Shown here one piece after another: positions 63,511 through 64,000 of a DNA stretch of 64,000 nt. Both the position numbers and the translations under genes were made by a program. Under the pieces are notes generated by a model that was given only the letters and a program-made list of their open reading frames with translations, was not told where the DNA came from and did not search any database. The stretch comes from Strigamia acuminata (Eukaryota > Arthropoda > Chilopoda > Geophilomorpha > Linotaeniidae), in the NCBI GenBank assembly GCA_949358305.1, contig OX442316.1:15500001-15564000 (forward strand), in the 5' to 3' direction. The stretch's first letter is position 1; every line of letters begins with the position of its first letter.

Positions 63511-63561
63511 AGAATATTACGAAAGCGCCAATGGCATTGGCGCTTCCGTAATATTCTAAGT
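63509..63561. repeat. Hairpin, ~25-bp stem
   Basis: TTAGAATATTACGAAAGCGC, then CAATG, faces its inverse CATTGGCGCTTCCGTAATAT with one mismatch and almost no loop. Confidence 0.85.
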
Positions 63562-63578
63562 TTGATTTTAACCCAACA

Positions 63579-63690
63579 CGTATCGCTGATCGTTGATTGG
63601 ATCCCCTGATCCCGTGTGTCGCGTGTGATCAACGTGATCGCCAAGCACGTTGATCATACGGGATCACGGGATCCAATCAACGATCAGTAG
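63579..63690. repeat. Hairpin, ~33-bp stem
   Basis: CTGATCGTTGATTGGATCCC and the following TGATCCCGTRTG are inverted at 63658-63690 with two mismatches. The loop itself contains CACGTTGATC blocks. Confidence 0.85.
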
Positions 63691-63714
63691 TAATCTAGTA
63701 TTTAACGCTTAGTT

Positions 63715-63855
63715 TAATTGGCATTGTGGCGTTATTTGGCGTTGTGGCGTTATTTGGCATTGTGGCGTTATTGGTTAATAACGGTCGGCGTTATTTTAGC
63801 ACGAACGCGTTGCGTTATCGTCCAAAAAAATAACGCCGACCGTTATTTTGGCATG
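63715..63855. repeat. GGCGTTATTTGGCATTGT repeat and hairpin
   Basis: Short tandem copies of GTGGCGTTATTTGGC (63725-63775) lead into an inverted pair AATAACGGTCGGCGTTATTT / AAATAACGCCGACCGTTATT. Confidence 0.8.
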
Positions 63856-64000
63856 CGACAAAACCAAGTCTTGTGACTTGGGGATGCAAACTCCCTAGGC
63901 ACAACTCACCCCAAATTGGCTGGGGCGAGCCCCTAATTAACCGTTTTAGTGCAACTATTAAACAGTTGCATCAAACTGAGCTAATTGCGCAGATCTGCCG

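Overview
The window is eukaryotic, AT-rich, gene-poor DNA from an invertebrate, most probably an arthropod. Three things point there. An interstitial block of CCTAA/CCTAAA repeats (59352-59674) corresponds to the TTAGG arthropod-type telomere motif. Full-length BEL/Pao and Ty1/copia retrotransposons are present. The few host genes are short exons with GT-AG introns. I cannot name the species.

Layout. Bases 1-2430 form an essentially perfect palindrome (arms about 1.2 kb, 36-base centre) carrying a tRNA-like Pol III module in each arm and a smaller inverted repeat nested in each arm. From 2.4 to 9.3 kb there is no convincing gene, only small terminal-inverted-repeat elements and a 20-bp minisatellite. 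9339-14161 is a complete Ty1/copia element (identical 194-bp LTRs, 5-bp target duplication ACATC, initiator-Met-type primer site) whose one long gag-pol frame is broken by a single TAG. 14.2-30.1 kb is non-coding DNA with several small inverted-repeat elements and arrays of 19-22 bp repeats, the largest being a 1-kb 22-bp array at 27.1-28.1 kb. 30117-36485 is a minus-strand BEL/Pao element (identical 523-bp LTRs, duplication GGATT), and 46591-52471 is a second, different minus-strand BEL/Pao element (307-bp LTRs with 3 differences, duplication ATCAT). Both are primed by a tRNA-Phe-type site and both have one in-frame stop in pol; the second also has an altered reverse transcriptase catalytic motif (YVDN). 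One isolated minus-strand exon candidate lies at 40438-40602.

The host-gene part is 53.9-63.2 kb. A three-exon core 1 beta-1,3-galactosyltransferase gene (C1GALT1 family) runs on the plus strand from 54018 to 57032 and looks intact. After it come fragments: the C-lobe of a MAP kinase kinase (MEK) on the plus strand at 57511-58011, a MEK-type C-terminal tail on the minus strand at 61206-61307, and the FH2 tail plus DAD/WH2-like end of a formin on the minus strand at 62764-63140. Between the two MEK halves sits a 3-kb inverted repeat (58079-61117) whose loop holds a cluster of CTCF-like motifs and the telomere-type repeats. Several perfect or near-perfect hairpins follow up to 63.86 kb.

What stands out most is structure rather than protein: the 2.4-kb palindrome, the telomere-repeat-centred inverted repeat that separates opposite-strand MEK halves, three young LTR elements each disabled by a single stop, and at least six unrelated minisatellites that share a monomer length near 20 bp.
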